DNA from: Pseudomonadota bacterium
GTDB lineage: Bacteria > Pseudomonadota > Alphaproteobacteria > Acetobacterales > Acetobacteraceae
Length of the DNA stretch: 64,000 nt
NCBI GenBank assembly: GCA_021809435.1
Contig: JAKBAD010000010.1
Location: 23,396 to 87,395 of the forward strand
Direction of reading: 5' to 3'
The position numbers and the translations under genes were made by a program. Of the stretch, positions 9,136 to 19,210 are shown in pieces (within the stretch, counting starts at the first letter, position 1; the number at the start of each line of letters is the position of its first letter). Below the pieces are notes generated by a model, which did no database searches, was not told where the DNA came from, and saw only the letters and a program-made list of their open reading frames with translations.

Positions 9136-11988
9136 ATGACAGCCAAGAACCAAGATGAGGCCGCTGAATTTTTAAAAGAATTCGATCTCGCCACATATGC
9201 CGGCCTGTGCGCCAACCAGCGGTCTGACGCGGCGCGGCGTGATGAGTTTCACCAGCTCTCAGCTGGTGAAACGCGCATTAGTCACCGGAAAATTCAACTC
9301 TTTTTCGATGCTCTTCCCATCGCCAGCTGTATGCTCGATGCCGAAGGACGAATTCGCTTTGTCAGCGCTACCATGCCCGAATTATTCGGCTATGCGCCCG
9401 CAGAGCTGCTCGGTCAGCCCATTGGCATTCTGCTGCCGCCCGCCATGCGCGTCCGCCATGAGCACCTGCATGCGCGGTTTCTGGCCGCGCCCGAGCGGCG
9501 CTCCATGGTCGGCGGCCCCGATACGCACGGCCTCGCCAAGGACGGCACGCGCCTGCCGCTCGAAATCGGGCTGAGCCCGCTTGAAACGGCGGAGGGGCGG
9601 CTGGTCATGGTGATGTTTCATGACCTGCGCGGCATTCGCCAGGCCGAGGCCGAGCGGGATGAGGCACGCCATGCCCTGGCGGTCGAGTTTGAGGATTTGC
9701 GTAACCTGCACCGGCTGGCCACCCGCCTAGTGGGTGCCGAGCCCCTACCTGTCCTGCTCGATGAGATGCTCGCCGCCGTGATGGGCTTCCAGCACGCGGA
9801 TTTCGGCAATATCCGGCTTCTCGATGCCCCCACCCAAACCCTCACCATTGCCGCCCAACGCGGCTTCGGGGCGTCATTTCTCGCGGCCGTCGCGGTTGTC
9901 CGCGCCGAGGATGACTGCGCCTGCGGCCGCGCGCTGGAGGGGGGACGGCGAGTGGTCATCAGGGATGTCGAGGCCGATGCGGCCTTTGCCCCCTACCGCG
10001 CCATCGCCGCGGCGGCAGGGATCAGAGCGATGCAATCAACCCCCATCCGCGCGCGTGATGGCAGTCTCAAGGGCGTGCTCTCCACCCATTTCGCCGTCCC
10101 GCACGTTCCCGCTGACCGCGAATTGCGCCTGACGGATTTGTGCGCGCGCATGGTGGCGGATCTCATCGAGCGGGTGGAGGCCAGCGCGGCGCTGCAGGCC
10201 GCGCGCCTGGCGGCCGAGCAGGCCAACCAGATGAAGACGCGCTTTCTCTCGGCGGCGGGGCATGATCTGCGTCAGCCGTTGCAGACGATGGGGTTGCTCA
10301 AGGCCGTGCTGGAGCGTCAGATCATCAATCCGCGCGCCTTCGGCACGCTCGCCAAGCTGGGCGACGCGGTTGAGCAGATGCAAGACCTGATCGATACCCT
10401 GCTCGATGCCAGCCAGATCGAGCGGGGCGCCGTGCCGGTGGTGCTCGAACCCGTGTCTCTTGGCCCTCTGCTGGCGCGGCTGGCGCGGAGCTTCATCCCC
10501 ATGGCCGAGGCCAAGGGGCTTGAGCTCCGCCATGTTCCTCATGAAGGCGTCATCCGCACCGATGCCCGCTTGCTCACCCGCCTGCTGGGCAACCTGCTCT
10601 CGAACGCGATCAAATACACCGACCATGGCCGGGTGCTGCTGGGCTGCCGGCGCCGGGGCGGGGCGTTGCGCCTGGAGGTATGGGATACCGGCATCGGCAT
10701 CGCCCAGGAGCGCGCGCGCAGCATTTTCGGTGAGTTCGAACGTGGCGATCAGGCCGGCAATGGCCGGGCCGGTTTAGGGCTTGGCCTCTACATCGTCCAA
10801 CGTTTCGCAGACCTGCTCGGCGGGCGGATCGAGCTGTGCTCGATGCCCGGCAAGGGCAGCATGTTCGCCCTGGTGCTGCCTGCCCCCGCCGGCGCTGGCG
10901 CTGGGCAAGCCGGCGGCGGATTGACGGATGATGAGCCGCTGGTGGTGCTGGTCGAGCCAGACAGCCCTCAGCGTGAGGCGTTGATCGCTCTGCTGCGCCT
11001 CGAAGGTTACCAGGCCATGGCGTTTGACGCTGGCCCCGCTCTGTTGGCGCATTTGGCGCATTTGCCGCCCGCCATGCCGCTGGTCATCGCCGCCGCCGAT
11101 CACCTGCCGGGTGGAATGGACGGCCTGGAGTTGGTGACCGAGCTGCGCGTCAGGCTCACCCAGCCGGTGCCCGCCGTGATATTGGCCAGCCGTGAGCCCA
11201 GCGCCGCCGAAGCCGCATGGGCGGGGGGTAATTCTCAATTCATCACGCGCCCGTTCAGGGCGGCCCAATTACTGACAGCCATGGAAAGCGCCGTGCGCCA
11301 AGTGCGCCCAGAGTGGCGCCCGCCACCTCCAGCTTGGCGCGAGCCGGTGGGCGGGCAGATGCTACCGCCTCAACCAGCGGAAGCGGATATCGCCATCATC
11401 GACGATGATGCCGGTCTCGGGGCCGCGCTTCATGAAATTTTTACGGAAAACGGCCATCAGGCTGAAATTTTTACCTCCGCCGAGGCGTTTTTGGCGGAAC
11501 CCGGCCGGGCGCGGTTCAAGTGTCTGGTGGTTGATGTCAATTTGCCGGGGATGAGCGGGTTTGAGCTGCAGGCGCGGTTGAACGAGGACGGGTCGGCGCC
11601 CAAAATAGTGTTCCTGAGCGGCCATGCCGAGCTGCCGGGCGTGGTTTCGGCACTGCAGGCTGGTGCGGCGGATTTTTTGCGCAAGCCCGTGAATGGCGCG
11701 AGGCTACTGGAGAGCGTGACGGCGGCAATACGCCAGACGCGGGCGTCCCCCCCCGACCATCTCCACCTCGCCGATGTTCACCAACGGCTCTCGGGCCTGA
11801 CCCGGCGCGAGCGCGAGGTGATGGTGCGCGTGGTGCGCGGCGAGCTGAACAAAAATATTGCCGCCGATCTGGGCGTTGCCGAGCGCACCATCGAGCATCA
11901 CCGTCAAAACATGATGCAGAAAATGGGGGCGCGTTCACTCGCGGCGCTGGTGCGGATGGTGGCGTTGGTCGAGGGGGATGGTGAATGA
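9136..11988 (+). CDS. One-piece hybrid sensor: PAS-GAF-HisKA-HATPase-pseudoREC-REC-LuxR HTH
   Basis: 950 aa soluble sensor that contains both kinase and FixJ/NarL-type output. Domains: PAS about 52-165, GAF about 195-345, HisKA with phospho-His H376 (GHDLRQPL), HATPase (NLLSNAIKYTDHG; DTGIGI; GLGLGLYIV), a first receiver about 606-720, a second receiver about 752-870, and a LuxR HTH (LTRREREVM...NIAADLGVAERTIEHHRQNMM) about 885-945. In the first receiver the phospho-acceptor position is Ala654 (AADHLPG) and the conserved Lys is Arg (ITRPF), so it should not be phosphorylated. The second keeps D756-D758, D800 and K850. No membrane segment is seen. Divergent from the sigma-54 activator. Confidence 0.9.
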   Translation: MTAKNQDEAAEFLKEFDLATYAGLCANQRSDAARRDEFHQLSAGETRISHRKIQLFFDALPIASCMLDAEGRIRFVSATMPELFGYAPAELLGQPIGILLPPAMRVRHEHLHARFLAAPERRSMVGGPDTHGLAKDGTRLPLEIGLSPLETAEGRLVMVMFHDLRGIRQAEAERDEARHALAVEFEDLRNLHRLATRLVGAEPLPVLLDEMLAAVMGFQHADFGNIRLLDAPTQTLTIAAQRGFGASFLAAVAVVRAEDDCACGRALEGGRRVVIRDVEADAAFAPYRAIAAAAGIRAMQSTPIRARDGSLKGVLSTHFAVPHVPADRELRLTDLCARMVADLIERVEASAALQAARLAAEQANQMKTRFLSAAGHDLRQPLQTMGLLKAVLERQIINPRAFGTLAKLGDAVEQMQDLIDTLLDASQIERGAVPVVLEPVSLGPLLARLARSFIPMAEAKGLELRHVPHEGVIRTDARLLTRLLGNLLSNAIKYTDHGRVLLGCRRRGGALRLEVWDTGIGIAQERARSIFGEFERGDQAGNGRAGLGLGLYIVQRFADLLGGRIELCSMPGKGSMFALVLPAPAGAGAGQAGGGLTDDEPLVVLVEPDSPQREALIALLRLEGYQAMAFDAGPALLAHLAHLPPAMPLVIAAADHLPGGMDGLELVTELRVRLTQPVPAVILASREPSAAEAAWAGGNSQFITRPFRAAQLLTAMESAVRQVRPEWRPPPPAWREPVGGQMLPPQPAEADIAIIDDDAGLGAALHEIFTENGHQAEIFTSAEAFLAEPGRARFKCLVVDVNLPGMSGFELQARLNEDGSAPKIVFLSGHAELPGVVSALQAGAADFLRKPVNGARLLESVTAAIRQTRASPPDHLHLADVHQRLSGLTRREREVMVRVVRGELNKNIAADLGVAERTIEHHRQNMMQKMGARSLAALVRMVALVEGDGE

Positions 11989-12014
11989 CCCTGGCCCGCT
12001 CAAGGGCTACAGCA

Positions 12015-12043
12015 CTCACCGTCTGATCGGAACAGGCGGTGAG
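12015..12043. terminator. Possible shared terminator between convergent genes
   Basis: An 11-bp stem (CTCACCGTCTG / CAGGCGGTGAG with one G-U pair) and a 7-base loop fill the 56-bp gap between the hybrid sensor and ftsY. There is no clear T-run. Confidence 0.35.
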
Positions 12044-12044
12044 G

Positions 12045-12965
12045 TCAGGTCTCGAGCAGCGCGCTGGCGAATTCCGCCGCCTCGAAAGGGCGTAGATCGT
12101 CGATCTGCTCGCCGGTGCCGACCAGATGAATGGGCAGGCCATAGCGCTCGGCCAGCGCCACCACAATGCCGCCCTTGGCCGAACCGTCGAGCTTGGTGAC
12201 CACCAGCCCGGTCAGCTCCACCATGTCCTTGAACACGCCAACCTGGGTCACGGCATTCTGGCCGGTGGTGGCGTCGAGCGTGAGGAGCGTGGCGTGGGGA
12301 GCGGTCTCGTCGAGCTTGCGGATGACGCGCAGGATCTTGCGCAACTCCTCCATCAGCGCATTCTTGTTATGCAGCCGCCCGGCCGTGTCGATCATCAGCA
12401 CATCGATTCCGGCTTTCATGGCCTTCGAGAGCGCCTCATGCGCGAGCGAGGCGGGGTCGGAATTGGCGGGCGCGGTGATCACCTCGGCACCCGCCCGCTG
12501 CCCCCAGACCTGCAGCTGCTCCACCGCGGCGGCGCGGAACGTATCGCCCGCGGCCAGCATCACGCTCAGCCCCTCCTCCCGGTAGCGGGCGGCGAGCTTG
12601 CCGAGGGTGGTGGTTTTGCCCGCCCCGTTCACGCCGGTCATGAGAATGACATAAGGCTTGCGGGCGCGGTCAATCTCGAGCGGCCGGGCCACGGGGGCGA
12701 GAATTTCACCAATCTCGGCGGCCAGCGTCTCGCGCACCTCTTCGGCGGTCACTTCCTTACCAAAGCGTGTCTTGCGGAAGGATTTGATGATGCGCGCCGC
12801 GACTTGGGGACCGAGATCGGCGGCGATCAGCTGGTCTTCGAGCTCCTCGAGCGCCGCGTCATCGAGCTTACGCTTGGTGAAGGTGGCGACAATACCACCC
12901 GTGAGCTTGGAAGCCGAGCGCGAGAGACCGGATTTGAGCCGGGCGAAAAAGCCGGAAACTGCCAT
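12045..12965 (-). CDS. ftsY: Signal recognition particle receptor FtsY
   Basis: SRP receptor GTPase that docks ribosome-SRP complexes at the inner membrane; partner Ffh is encoded at 46415. 306 aa: a short N-terminal segment (about 30 aa, lacking the long acidic A domain of E. coli), the N domain, then the G domain with GVNGAGKTTTLGKLA, DTAGRLHNKNALM and TKLDGSAKGG. Start ATG 12965 lies immediately after the dapF stop (12966-12968), with no spacer, so the two form a tight operon. Confidence 0.96.
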   Translation of the reverse strand: MAVSGFFARLKSGLSRSASKLTGGIVATFTKRKLDDAALEELEDQLIAADLGPQVAARIIKSFRKTRFGKEVTAEEVRETLAAEIGEILAPVARPLEIDRARKPYVILMTGVNGAGKTTTLGKLAARYREEGLSVMLAAGDTFRAAAVEQLQVWGQRAGAEVITAPANSDPASLAHEALSKAMKAGIDVLMIDTAGRLHNKNALMEELRKILRVIRKLDETAPHATLLTLDATTGQNAVTQVGVFKDMVELTGLVVTKLDGSAKGGIVVALAERYGLPIHLVGTGEQIDDLRPFEAAEFASALLET

Positions 12966-13787
12966 TTATGCGGCCTCTGTCAGGGTACCGGTGAACACGG
13001 TCTCGGCCGGGCCGCGCATCAGCACATGGTTATCCGCCCGCCAGGTGATGAGCAGTTCACCGCCATCCATGGTAATCGTGGCGCGTCGCCCGGTCAGGCC
13101 GCGGCGATGCGCGTTGACCAGCGTGGCGCAGGCGCCCGAACCGCAGGCCAGCGTCAGCCCGGCACCGCGCTCCCACACCCGCAGGCGGATGCGCTCAGGG
13201 CTCTCCACATGTGCAAAGCCGATATTGGCGCGCTCTGGAAACAGCCGGTGGGTTTCGAGCTTGGGCCCCAGCGTGTCGATGGGCAGATGCGCGAAGCCAT
13301 CGACAAAAAAGGTCACGTGCGGGTTGCCCATCGAGCAGGCGGCAGGGTCGGAGACCGGGCCGAGCCCGAGTGAGAGGTGCAGCGTGTCGGCCTCGTGGGC
13401 GACCGGCACATCCTCCCAGCCCAGCTTGGGCGTGCCCATATCCACCTCGACCAGCCCCGGCCCCAGAATCTCGGCCCGCAACAGCCCGGCCACGGTGCGC
13501 ACCCCAATTTCACGCGCGCCCGACTCCTCGGCGATCAGCGCGGCGACGCAGCGCGTGGCATTGCCGCAGGCCCCTGATTCGGTGCCATCGGCATTGAGGA
13601 TGCGCATGAACACGTCAGCCGAGCTATCGCCCGGCTCCATGATGATGAGCTGGTCGCAGCCCACGCCAAAGCGCCGGTCGGCGATGTGGCGTACGAGCGG
13701 GGCGGGCAGAGATAGCGGCGCGGGGCGGGCGTCGAGCACGACGAAGTCATTCCCCGCGCCCTGCATCTTGGTGAAACTGAGAGACAT
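12966..13787 (-). CDS. dapF: Diaminopimelate epimerase
   Basis: Interconverts LL- and meso-diaminopimelate for lysine and peptidoglycan. 273 aa. It starts [20 protein letters not shown], and the two catalytic cysteines are in [11 protein letters not shown] and [12 protein letters not shown]. It abuts ftsY. A tRNA methylthiotransferase gene that often lies between dapF and ftsY in alphaproteobacteria is absent here. The mreB stop lies about 100 bases upstream, separated by a palindromic hairpin. Confidence 0.96.
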   Translation of the reverse strand: MSLSFTKMQGAGNDFVVLDARPAPLSLPAPLVRHIADRRFGVGCDQLIIMEPGDSSADVFMRILNADGTESGACGNATRCVAALIAEESGAREIGVRTVAGLLRAEILGPGLVEVDMGTPKLGWEDVPVAHEADTLHLSLGLGPVSDPAACSMGNPHVTFFVDGFAHLPIDTLGPKLETHRLFPERANIGFAHVESPERIRLRVWERGAGLTLACGSGACATLVNAHRRGLTGRRATITMDGGELLITWRADNHVLMRGPAETVFTGTLTEAA

Positions 13788-13841
13788 GGCTCTAGAATAG
13801 CGAGGGCTGGGGCGTGAAACCAGGGTAGGACTAAGATTAAA

Positions 13842-13882
13842 AGTTTTTGGGGGTTTGGCCCCTTTTTTTAAAAAGGGGCCAA
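13842..13882. repeat. Extragenic palindrome beside mreB, probable terminator (family 1)
   Basis: A lead-in AGTTTTTGGGGGTTTGG (13842-13858) overlaps a perfect 13-bp stem: TTGGCCCCTTTTT at 13855-13867, loop TT, and its complement at 13870-13882. It lies just past the mreB stop. The same lead-in plus a different palindrome recurs at 40312 and 49900. Confidence 0.65.
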
Positions 13883-13886
13883 GAGC

Positions 13887-15345
<1,459 letters not shown>

Positions 15346-15600
15346 GTGACCCCGACCCGTTTGACCAAACCCCTGCTTCTCTTGAGCCTCATTCTGCCCC
15401 TCGCGGCTTGTGGCTATTCCCCGGGTTCGCGCGCGCTCTCGGGCGGCGCCATCGGCGCGGGCACGGGTGCCATTGTCGGCGCGGTCACGGGTATTGGGCC
15501 TGGCGCTGGCGCGGCCATCGGCGGTGCGGTTGGCGCGGTGGCGGGGGCCGCCATCAGCCCGCATACGCTCAACCTTGGCAAGCCGCTGGTCGGCGAGTGA
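15346..15600 (+). CDS. Small glycine-zipper lipoprotein (copy 1)
   Basis: 84 aa. Signal peptide with lipobox LPLAAC followed by GYSPGSRALSGGAIGAG and a glycine-zipper stretch of two hairpin-like hydrophobic segments. GTG 15346 is chosen as start because GGAG lies seven bases upstream and the signal peptide then has normal length; an ATG two bases earlier is out of frame. Probably anchored in the envelope. It is followed after 20 bases by a paralogue with nearly the same GYSPG-R-AL-GGAIGAG core. Function unknown. Confidence 0.8.
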   Translation: MTPTRLTKPLLLLSLILPLAACGYSPGSRALSGGAIGAGTGAIVGAVTGIGPGAGAAIGGAVGAVAGAAISPHTLNLGKPLVGE

Positions 15601-15620
15601 AGCCGCAGACGGAGGATGAC

Positions 15621-15863
15621 ATGGTGATGCAGTCTAACAACAGAGTTTTGATTGGCGCGGCCATGCTGATCTTGGCCTTGACCGGGTGCGGCTATTCGCC
15701 GGGCCACCGCGCTTTAACTGGCGGCGCCATCGGCGCGGGGGCTGGTGCCATCATCGGCGCGGCCACCGGTATGGGGCCGGCCGAGGGGGCGTTGCTGGGT
15801 GGTGCGGCCGGCGCGGTCACCGGCGCGGTCACCACCCATCACCAGATCAATCTGGGCGAGTAA
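15621..15863 (+). CDS. Small glycine-zipper lipoprotein (copy 2)
   Basis: 80 aa, start ATG 15621 with GGAGG five bases upstream. Lipobox LALTGC is followed by GYSPGHRALTGGAIGAGAGAIIGAATGMGP, clearly homologous to the gene just upstream (tandem duplication). It ends in a polar tail HHQINLGE similar to the NLGKPLVGE tail of copy 1. Lengthening the frame upstream to 15408 would overlap copy 1 and lose the signal peptide. Envelope lipoprotein of unknown role. Confidence 0.8.
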   Translation: MVMQSNNRVLIGAAMLILALTGCGYSPGHRALTGGAIGAGAGAIIGAATGMGPAEGALLGGAAGAVTGAVTTHHQINLGE

Positions 15864-15868
15864 AAGCC

Positions 15869-15893
15869 AAGGGGGCCACGCGGCCCCCTTTAT
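15869..15893. terminator. Bidirectional terminator between lipoprotein 2 and htpG
   Basis: AAGGGGGCC (15869-15877), loop ACGC, GGCCCCCTT (15882-15890), then TTAT; it lies between converging stops. Confidence 0.7.
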
Positions 15894-15895
15894 CT

Positions 15896-17683
15896 TCACG
15901 CCTTGGCCAACGCCATGGCGATGGATTTCACGAACGATGCCGGTTCGTCGGGCAAGTCGCCCTCCTGCAGCCGGGCCAGATCAAGCAGCAGTCCGGCCTC
16001 GCTGGCCACGCTTTCCCGCTCGCCGAGACTGGCGATCAGCGGATGGGCGGGGTTGATTTCAAGCCTCGGCGGCAGACCAAACACCGGCCGGCCGGCGCGC
16101 TTGAGCAGCTTTTGCATGGCGAGGTCGGGTCCGCCCTCGGCCGCCACCAGCATCACCGGGCTGTCTTTGAGCCGGCTCGAGGCCGCAACGCCCGAAACCT
16201 TGTCCCCCAGCGCGTCCTGCAGCTTCGCGCACAGCGCCGCCACCTGGTCGTCGGGCTTGGCCTCCTCGAACAAGCCACCGGCCTGCGAGGCGGAGACGAG
16301 CTTCTTCTCCTTATAGGTGCCCAGGCGCTGGGGCCAGAACGCGTCGATCGGATCGGCGAGCAGCAGCACCTCGAAGCCCTTTTCGGCGAAACCTTCGAGC
16401 TGCGGTGAGGTTTTGGTCAGCGCCCCCTCGCCCGAGAGGTAATAAATCGCCTCCTGCCCCTCTTTCATCCGCCCGACATATTCATCGAGCGTGGTGGCTG
16501 CTTCGGTGGTCGAGGCAAAGCGCAGCAGCGCCGCGATCTCGGCGGCGTGGCCGGTATCCTCGTAAATCCCCTCCTTCAAAACCGGCCCGAAAGCTTCCAG
16601 GAACTTGCCGAAGCTCTCGGGCTCCTTGGCTTTGGCCTTCAGCTCCGTGAGCACGCGGTTGACCAGCGCCTTGCGGATTTTCTCGAGCACCGGGGTGGAT
16701 TGCAGGATTTCGCGGCTGACATTGAGGGGCAGATCCTCGGTATCCACCACGCCCGAGACGAAAGACAACCAGCGCGGCAGCAGCTCGGCGCGGTCGGTGA
16801 TGAACATGCGCTTCACATGCAGCCGGACCTTCGATTCCCGGTCATCCTCGACGGGGAAGAACGGTTTCTCGGAGGGGATGAACAGCAGCGCCGAGAATTC
16901 CAGCGTACCCTCGGCCCGCCAATGGATGGTGGCAAACGGCTCATCGAAGCTGTGTGCCACGTGGCGGTAGAAATCCTGGTACTCCTCGGGCTTGATCTCG
17001 CTCTTGCTCCGCCGCCAAAGGGCGGTACCCGAGGTCACGGCCTCGAATTTGCCGTCCTCCTCCAGCTCGATCGGCAGGGCGATGTGGTCGGCCCATTTGC
17101 GGATGATGGTTTTAAGACGCAGCGGCTCGAGAAATTCTTCCGCGTCGTGCTTGATATGCAGCAAGATGGTGGTGCCTGGCGCCTCGCGCGTGGCGCTGCC
17201 CAGCGTATATTGCCCCTTGCCGTCCGAGGCCCATTCGCAAGCTTCATCATGCCCGGCCTTGCGCGAGACGACCTCGACCTTCTCCGCCACCATGAACGCC
17301 GAATAAAACCCAACGCCGAATTGCCCGATCAGGCTGGGCCGGTCCTCTGGCTTGGCCGCGCCCAGATTGGCGGCGAAAGCGGCCGTGCCCGAACGCGCGA
17401 TGGTGCCAAGGTTTTCGGCCATCTCCTCGCGCGTCATGCCCACACCACAATCCTCGATACGGATGGTGCGCGCGGCCTTGTCGGCGCTGATGCGGATGGC
17501 GGCGTTATCAGGTAGCGCCAGCGTTTCGTCAGAGAGCGCCAGAAAGCGGCGTTTATCGGTGGCATCGGCCGCGTTGGCGACCAGCTCGCGTAGAAAAATT
17601 TCGCGGTCGGAGTAAAGCGAATGCACCACCAGATCGAGCAGGCGCCCGACTTCGGTGCCAAAATTATGTGTCTCTTCAGCCAT
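15896..17683 (-). CDS. htpG: Molecular chaperone HtpG (Hsp90)
   Basis: ATP-dependent cytosolic chaperone, 595 aa. N-terminal GHKL ATPase motifs: [43 protein letters not shown] and [15 protein letters not shown]; the middle domain includes [24 protein letters not shown] 17683 (MAEETHNF) is chosen because GAGGAA lies six bases upstream; the ORF could start five codons earlier. No heat-shock operator was identified in the 178-bp gap upstream. Confidence 0.96.
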   Translation of the reverse strand: MAEETHNFGTEVGRLLDLVVHSLYSDREIFLRELVANAADATDKRRFLALSDETLALPDNAAIRISADKAARTIRIEDCGVGMTREEMAENLGTIARSGTAAFAANLGAAKPEDRPSLIGQFGVGFYSAFMVAEKVEVVSRKAGHDEACEWASDGKGQYTLGSATREAPGTTILLHIKHDAEEFLEPLRLKTIIRKWADHIALPIELEEDGKFEAVTSGTALWRRSKSEIKPEEYQDFYRHVAHSFDEPFATIHWRAEGTLEFSALLFIPSEKPFFPVEDDRESKVRLHVKRMFITDRAELLPRWLSFVSGVVDTEDLPLNVSREILQSTPVLEKIRKALVNRVLTELKAKAKEPESFGKFLEAFGPVLKEGIYEDTGHAAEIAALLRFASTTEAATTLDEYVGRMKEGQEAIYYLSGEGALTKTSPQLEGFAEKGFEVLLLADPIDAFWPQRLGTYKEKKLVSASQAGGLFEEAKPDDQVAALCAKLQDALGDKVSGVAASSRLKDSPVMLVAAEGGPDLAMQKLLKRAGRPVFGLPPRLEINPAHPLIASLGERESVASEAGLLLDLARLQEGDLPDEPASFVKSIAMALAKA

Positions 17684-17861
17684 GTATTCCTCAATCATGA
17701 GCGAACAAACCCCCTCCCTCGGCCTGCCGCCGCGGCAAGCCAGGCCGGCGAGGTAAGTGGGGTTAGTTTAAGATGCCGGGCGCCTGGCGCCAAGGGGCGG
17801 GCGTTGGCAGGTGTGACACGCACTGGTAATCATGCCCGTGTAACGCCCACGGAGACCAATC

Positions 17862-18323
17862 ATGGCTCAAGCCAGCTTCACCCGCCTCAACCGTGCCGAT
17901 CTCGCAGGCCTTATTGGCGCGGCCGACGATGAAGACCCACGCGCCCTGACCGCCTATCTGGCCGATAACGGCACCGTTGCGGCCGAGTTCGAGGGGGATG
18001 GCGGGGTGTTCGCCGTATTGTTGCCGGTGCTGGCCGAGGATTTCGATATTGACCTCGAGACCAGCGAAAACGGCCTGATCGGCGACCTGGCCGAGCGCTC
18101 GAAAGCCCTGGTGGTGATTTTAACCTCTGATGAGCGCCATGAATACCGCGCCCGCCTCGACCCTGAGAGCTTCGATCCCGAGGAACTCGGCCAGTTATAT
18201 GCCGATTTCACCGAGGAGGAGGACGAAGACCAGGGCGAGGCCATGCTGGCGGGCATCATCGCGCTTCATGAAGCGCTGGGCGAGGTCGATGACAGCCATG
18301 TGGTGGTGCTGATGGTGGGTTGA
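17862..18323 (+). CDS. Acidic hypothetical protein
   Basis: 153 aa, strongly acidic (EEEDEDQGEA near the C-terminus), no signal peptide or membrane segment. GGAG seven bases before ATG 17862 and normal codon use support it as a real gene. It ends five bases before the converging rsmA stop. It looks like a soluble alpha/beta protein (VVVILTSDERHEYRARLDPESFDPEELGQLY); no family is recognised. Confidence 0.75.
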   Translation: MAQASFTRLNRADLAGLIGAADDEDPRALTAYLADNGTVAAEFEGDGGVFAVLLPVLAEDFDIDLETSENGLIGDLAERSKALVVILTSDERHEYRARLDPESFDPEELGQLYADFTEEEDEDQGEAMLAGIIALHEALGEVDDSHVVVLMVG

Positions 18324-18328
18324 CCCGT

Positions 18329-19168
18329 TCAGCCGCCCGCCTCGAGCGCCAGCAGCACGCGCATCAGCCGCTCGAACTCCGCGACCGAGAGCGTCTCCGC
18401 CCGGCGCGTGGGGTCGATATCCGCGGCCTCGACCAGGGCGGCGCCGCCCAGAGGCTTGAGCGCGCCGCGCAGCATCTTGCGCCGCTGGCCAAAGGCCGCC
18501 GCGGTAAGCCGTTCCATGGCGCGCAGCTCATGTTTGGGCGGCTGCACGTGTTTGGGCACCAGCCGCACCACCGCAGACTCCACTTTCGGGGGCGGCGAAA
18601 ACGCGCCCGCCGGCACGGTCAGGGCCAAATCCACATCGCACAGCCATTGGCTGAGCACCGCGATACGCCCATAGGCACTGGTATCGGGGCTGGCGCAAAT
18701 GCGCTCGGCCACTTCAAGCTGAAACATCAGCGTCAGCGTCTGATAGGCGGCGGCCTCGTGCAGCCAGCGCACCAGCAGCGGCGTGCCGATATTATAAGGC
18801 AGGTTGGCGATAATGGCGCGCGGCCCCGGCACCAGGGCGGGAATATCGATTTTCATGGCGTCTCCCGCCACTACCGAGAGCCGCGGCGTCAGACGGGCCA
18901 AATCTTCAATCGCCGCCACGGCGCGCGGGTCGAACTCAATGGCGGTGACATGCTGGGCCGGGGTGGCGAGCAGCGCGCGGGTAAGGCCGCCGGGGCCGGG
19001 GCCGATCTCAACCACGTTGAGGCCCGAAAGATCGCCCGCCAGCCCGGCGATACGCGCGAGCAGCCCGGGTTCGAGCAGAAAATGCTGGCCGAGCGATTTA
19101 TCGGCCTTGAGGTCGAAGCGGGCGATAACTTCGCGCAGAGGCGGCGGGGGCGCAGAAAAATCCGTCAT
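18329..19168 (-). CDS. rsmA: 16S rRNA dimethyladenosine transferase RsmA (KsgA)
   Basis: Dimethylates two adjacent adenosines near the 3' end of 16S rRNA. 279 aa. SAM-binding and catalytic motifs: SLGQHFLLEPGL, VVEIGPGPGGLTRAL, and NLPYNIGTPLL (NLPY motif). C-terminal region GQRRKMLRGALK is typical. Start ATG 19168. It is divergent from the CLC transporter with a 42-bp gap. The pdxA/surA neighbours common elsewhere are absent. Confidence 0.95.
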   Translation of the reverse strand: MTDFSAPPPPLREVIARFDLKADKSLGQHFLLEPGLLARIAGLAGDLSGLNVVEIGPGPGGLTRALLATPAQHVTAIEFDPRAVAAIEDLARLTPRLSVVAGDAMKIDIPALVPGPRAIIANLPYNIGTPLLVRWLHEAAAYQTLTLMFQLEVAERICASPDTSAYGRIAVLSQWLCDVDLALTVPAGAFSPPPKVESAVVRLVPKHVQPPKHELRAMERLTAAAFGQRRKMLRGALKPLGGAALVEAADIDPTRRAETLSVAEFERLMRVLLALEAGG

Positions 19169-19210
19169 GGCGCTTGTTAGCGCATTGTCACGCGTGGCAA
19201 CAATGCGCCC

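Noticed and set aside
13788..13802. TAGAGC-like sequence just upstream of dapF as a third TAGAG element
   Set aside because: A single short match without any inverted repeat; likely chance.
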